NCBI GenBank assembly: GCA_934504065.1
Contig: CAKSVQ010000019.1
Coordinates: forward strand, 1 to 24,447
Direction: 5' to 3'
Source: an uncultured Dysosmobacter sp.
Lineage (GTDB): Bacteria; Bacillota; Clostridia; Oscillospirales; Oscillospiraceae
DNA: 24,447 nt
Shown: piece after piece, positions 23,796 to 24,447 of the stretch
How positions within the stretch are numbered: position 1 is the first letter of the stretch
Layout: every line of letters starts with the position of its first letter
The notes under the pieces: model-generated
The model's input: only the letters and a program-made list of their open reading frames with translations
The model's database searches: none
Told to the model about the DNA's origin: nothing
Made by a program: the position numbers and the translations under genes

Positions 23796-23833
23796 ACTCC
23801 CCATGCCGACATCATAATACCGACATGGGGAGT
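23796..23833 (-). terminator. Probable former aspS terminator
   Basis: ACTCCCCATG (23796-23805) pairs with CATGGGGAGT (23824-23833), followed on minus by TTTCTAT. The loop contains a CCGACAT direct repeat. It lies 15 bases past the duplicated aspS stop codon, where a natural aspS terminator would be. Confidence 0.65.
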
Positions 23834-23848
23834 GGTTGTTTGGATATT

Positions 23849-23902
23849 TTACGCTTCCGGTTTTACCAAGGCAATATGGAGCTCATCAAGCTGCTTCTGC
23901 GT
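23849..23902 (-). pseudogene. Duplicated aspS 3' end, 17 codons plus stop
   Basis: Eighteen codons on the minus strand encode [17 protein letters not shown] and a stop, identical in protein to the last 17 residues of the aspS gene at 24076-24447. About ten positions differ, all synonymous, and the stop is TAA instead of TGA. An exact 21-base match remains at 23883-23903 and 24110-24130. Beyond codon 17 the similarity ends abruptly at a 10-bp hairpin. No start codon or ribosome site is present, so it is a remnant of a full aspS copy, not a gene. Confidence 0.85.
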
Positions 23903-23907
23903 GGTTT

Positions 23908-24062
23908 CCCAAAATGGACGGGGCCATTTTGGGAGCCCTGACAAGATAGAAAATGCTCGGGCGAAGTGAATTCGCCCTGCGCCAAGGTTTTGCGGGGCAA
24001 AACGCTTGAACGCGCCGTGGGCGCGGCTCGCCGGAGGCTCGCGCGAAGTCACGCGGGGAAGA
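23908..24062. repeat. Hairpin mosaic between the two aspS ends
   Basis: Consecutive small palindromes: CCCAAAATGG-acgggg-CCATTTTGGG (23908-23933), GGGCGAA-gtgaa-TTCGCCC (23959-23977), GTTTTGC-ggg-GCAAAAC (23987-24003), CGCGCC-gtg-GGCGCG (24011-24025), then a GGCTCGC direct repeat. Sequences differ from the 17-19 kb elements but the design is alike. No gene is seen here. Confidence 0.75.
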
Positions 24063-24075
24063 TGGAATGTGTGTT

Positions 24076-24447
24076 TCAGGCTTCGGGCTTAACGAGGGCG
24101 ATGTGCAGTTCATCAAGCTGCTTCTGCGTGACTTCGCTGGGGGCGGACATCATCACGTCCTGCGCGTTTTTGTTCATGGGGAAGGGGATGATCTCGCGGA
24201 TGGAGTCCTCTCCGGCCAGCAGCATGACCATGCGGTCCACGCCGGGGGCGATGCCCGCGTGAGGGGGTGCGCCATAGCAGAATGCATTGTACATGGCGGG
24301 GAACTTGGCTTTCACATCGTTCTCGCCCAGACGCACCAGCTCAAAGGCCTTGATCATGATCTCGGGGTCATGGTTCCGCACCGCGCCGGAGGAGAGCTCC
24401 ACGCCGTTGCACACCAGATCGTACTGGTCGGCGGTGATGCTCAGGGG
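24076..24447 (-). CDS. aspS: Aspartyl-tRNA synthetase, C-terminal part (cut by window edge)
   Basis: C-terminal 123 residues of a class II synthetase charging tRNA-Asp. The visible part has the AspRS pattern: [19 protein letters not shown], then [23 protein letters not shown] (motif 3 with the ATP-binding Arg), then [28 protein letters not shown] and a C-terminal QLDELHIAL. The start lies beyond the right edge. The gene ends at TGA 24076-24078, with a hairpin mosaic and a second copy of its own last 17 codons downstream. Being on minus, it would be transcribed head-on to replication moving right from the origin. Confidence 0.96.
   Translation of the reverse strand, partial: PLSITADQYDLVCNGVELSSGAVRNHDPEIMIKAFELVRLGENDVKAKFPAMYNAFCYGAPPHAGIAPGVDRMVMLLAGEDSIREIIPFPMNKNAQDVMMSAPSEVTQKQLDELHIALVKPEA

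Noticed and set aside
23849..23903. Transposon target-site duplication as explanation of the aspS repeat
   Set aside because: At 54 bp with ten silent differences it is too long and too diverged for a simple target-site duplication, and no transposase or terminal repeats are visible.
23849..24116. Small minus-strand genes of 67-76 codons after aspS
   Set aside because: They merely join the hairpin mosaic to the duplicated aspS tail; only the last 17 codons are meaningful, as a relic.

Overview
The window is the replication-origin region of a GC-rich member of the Clostridia. Gene content, the class II single-chain glycyl-tRNA synthetase under a T-box, and the 60 percent or so GC impression fit an Oscillospiraceae-like gut Firmicute; this taxonomic placement is inference. 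The left block runs leftward as dnaN, S4-domain rlbA, recF, remB, gyrB and gyrA (cut by the window edge), with dnaA just before dnaN. The right block starts divergently with rpmH, rnpA, yidD, yidC and jag. This is the classic Firmicutes origin layout. The dnaA-dnaN gap (5424-5837) has five perfect copies of the DnaA-box-like 9-mer TTTTCCACA, and the dnaA-rpmH gap (7152-7525) holds the divergent promoters and an AT-rich stretch.

After jag the canonical order stops. A small AT-rich divergent pair follows (XRE regulator and a 75-residue unknown). Next comes an ECF sigma factor translationally coupled to an RsiV-like anti-sigma factor, a candidate lysozyme-stress module. Then come a glycine T-box with glyQS, an AEC-family permease and an AzgA/PbuG-type purine permease, all on the plus strand.

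From 17.2 kb on, the genes are on the minus strand. A two-gene cassette (BMP-family lipoprotein and an SDR oxidoreductase) has its own promoter and a terminator-like hairpin at the very 5' end of its leader, and direct copies of a hairpin-rich repeat bracket it. Next is a three-gene operon (membrane protein of unknown function, AlaX-type alanyl-tRNA editing protein, DUF6881-like protein). A GH3 beta-N-acetylhexosaminidase lipoprotein, an ATC-hydrolase-family protein and the 3' end of aspS follow.

The most unusual items are non-coding. One is a duplicated, synonymously diverged copy of the last 17 codons plus stop of aspS, placed between aspS and a likely terminator and separated from the live gene by a string of small hairpins. 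Another is the mosaic hairpin repeat family at 16891-17151 and 19248-19327. A third is the dispersal of the DnaA-box-like 9-mer, always in one orientation, up to 16 kb right of dnaA, once inside the spacer of the glyQS promoter. No CRISPR array, tRNA, rRNA, transposase or phage gene was seen.
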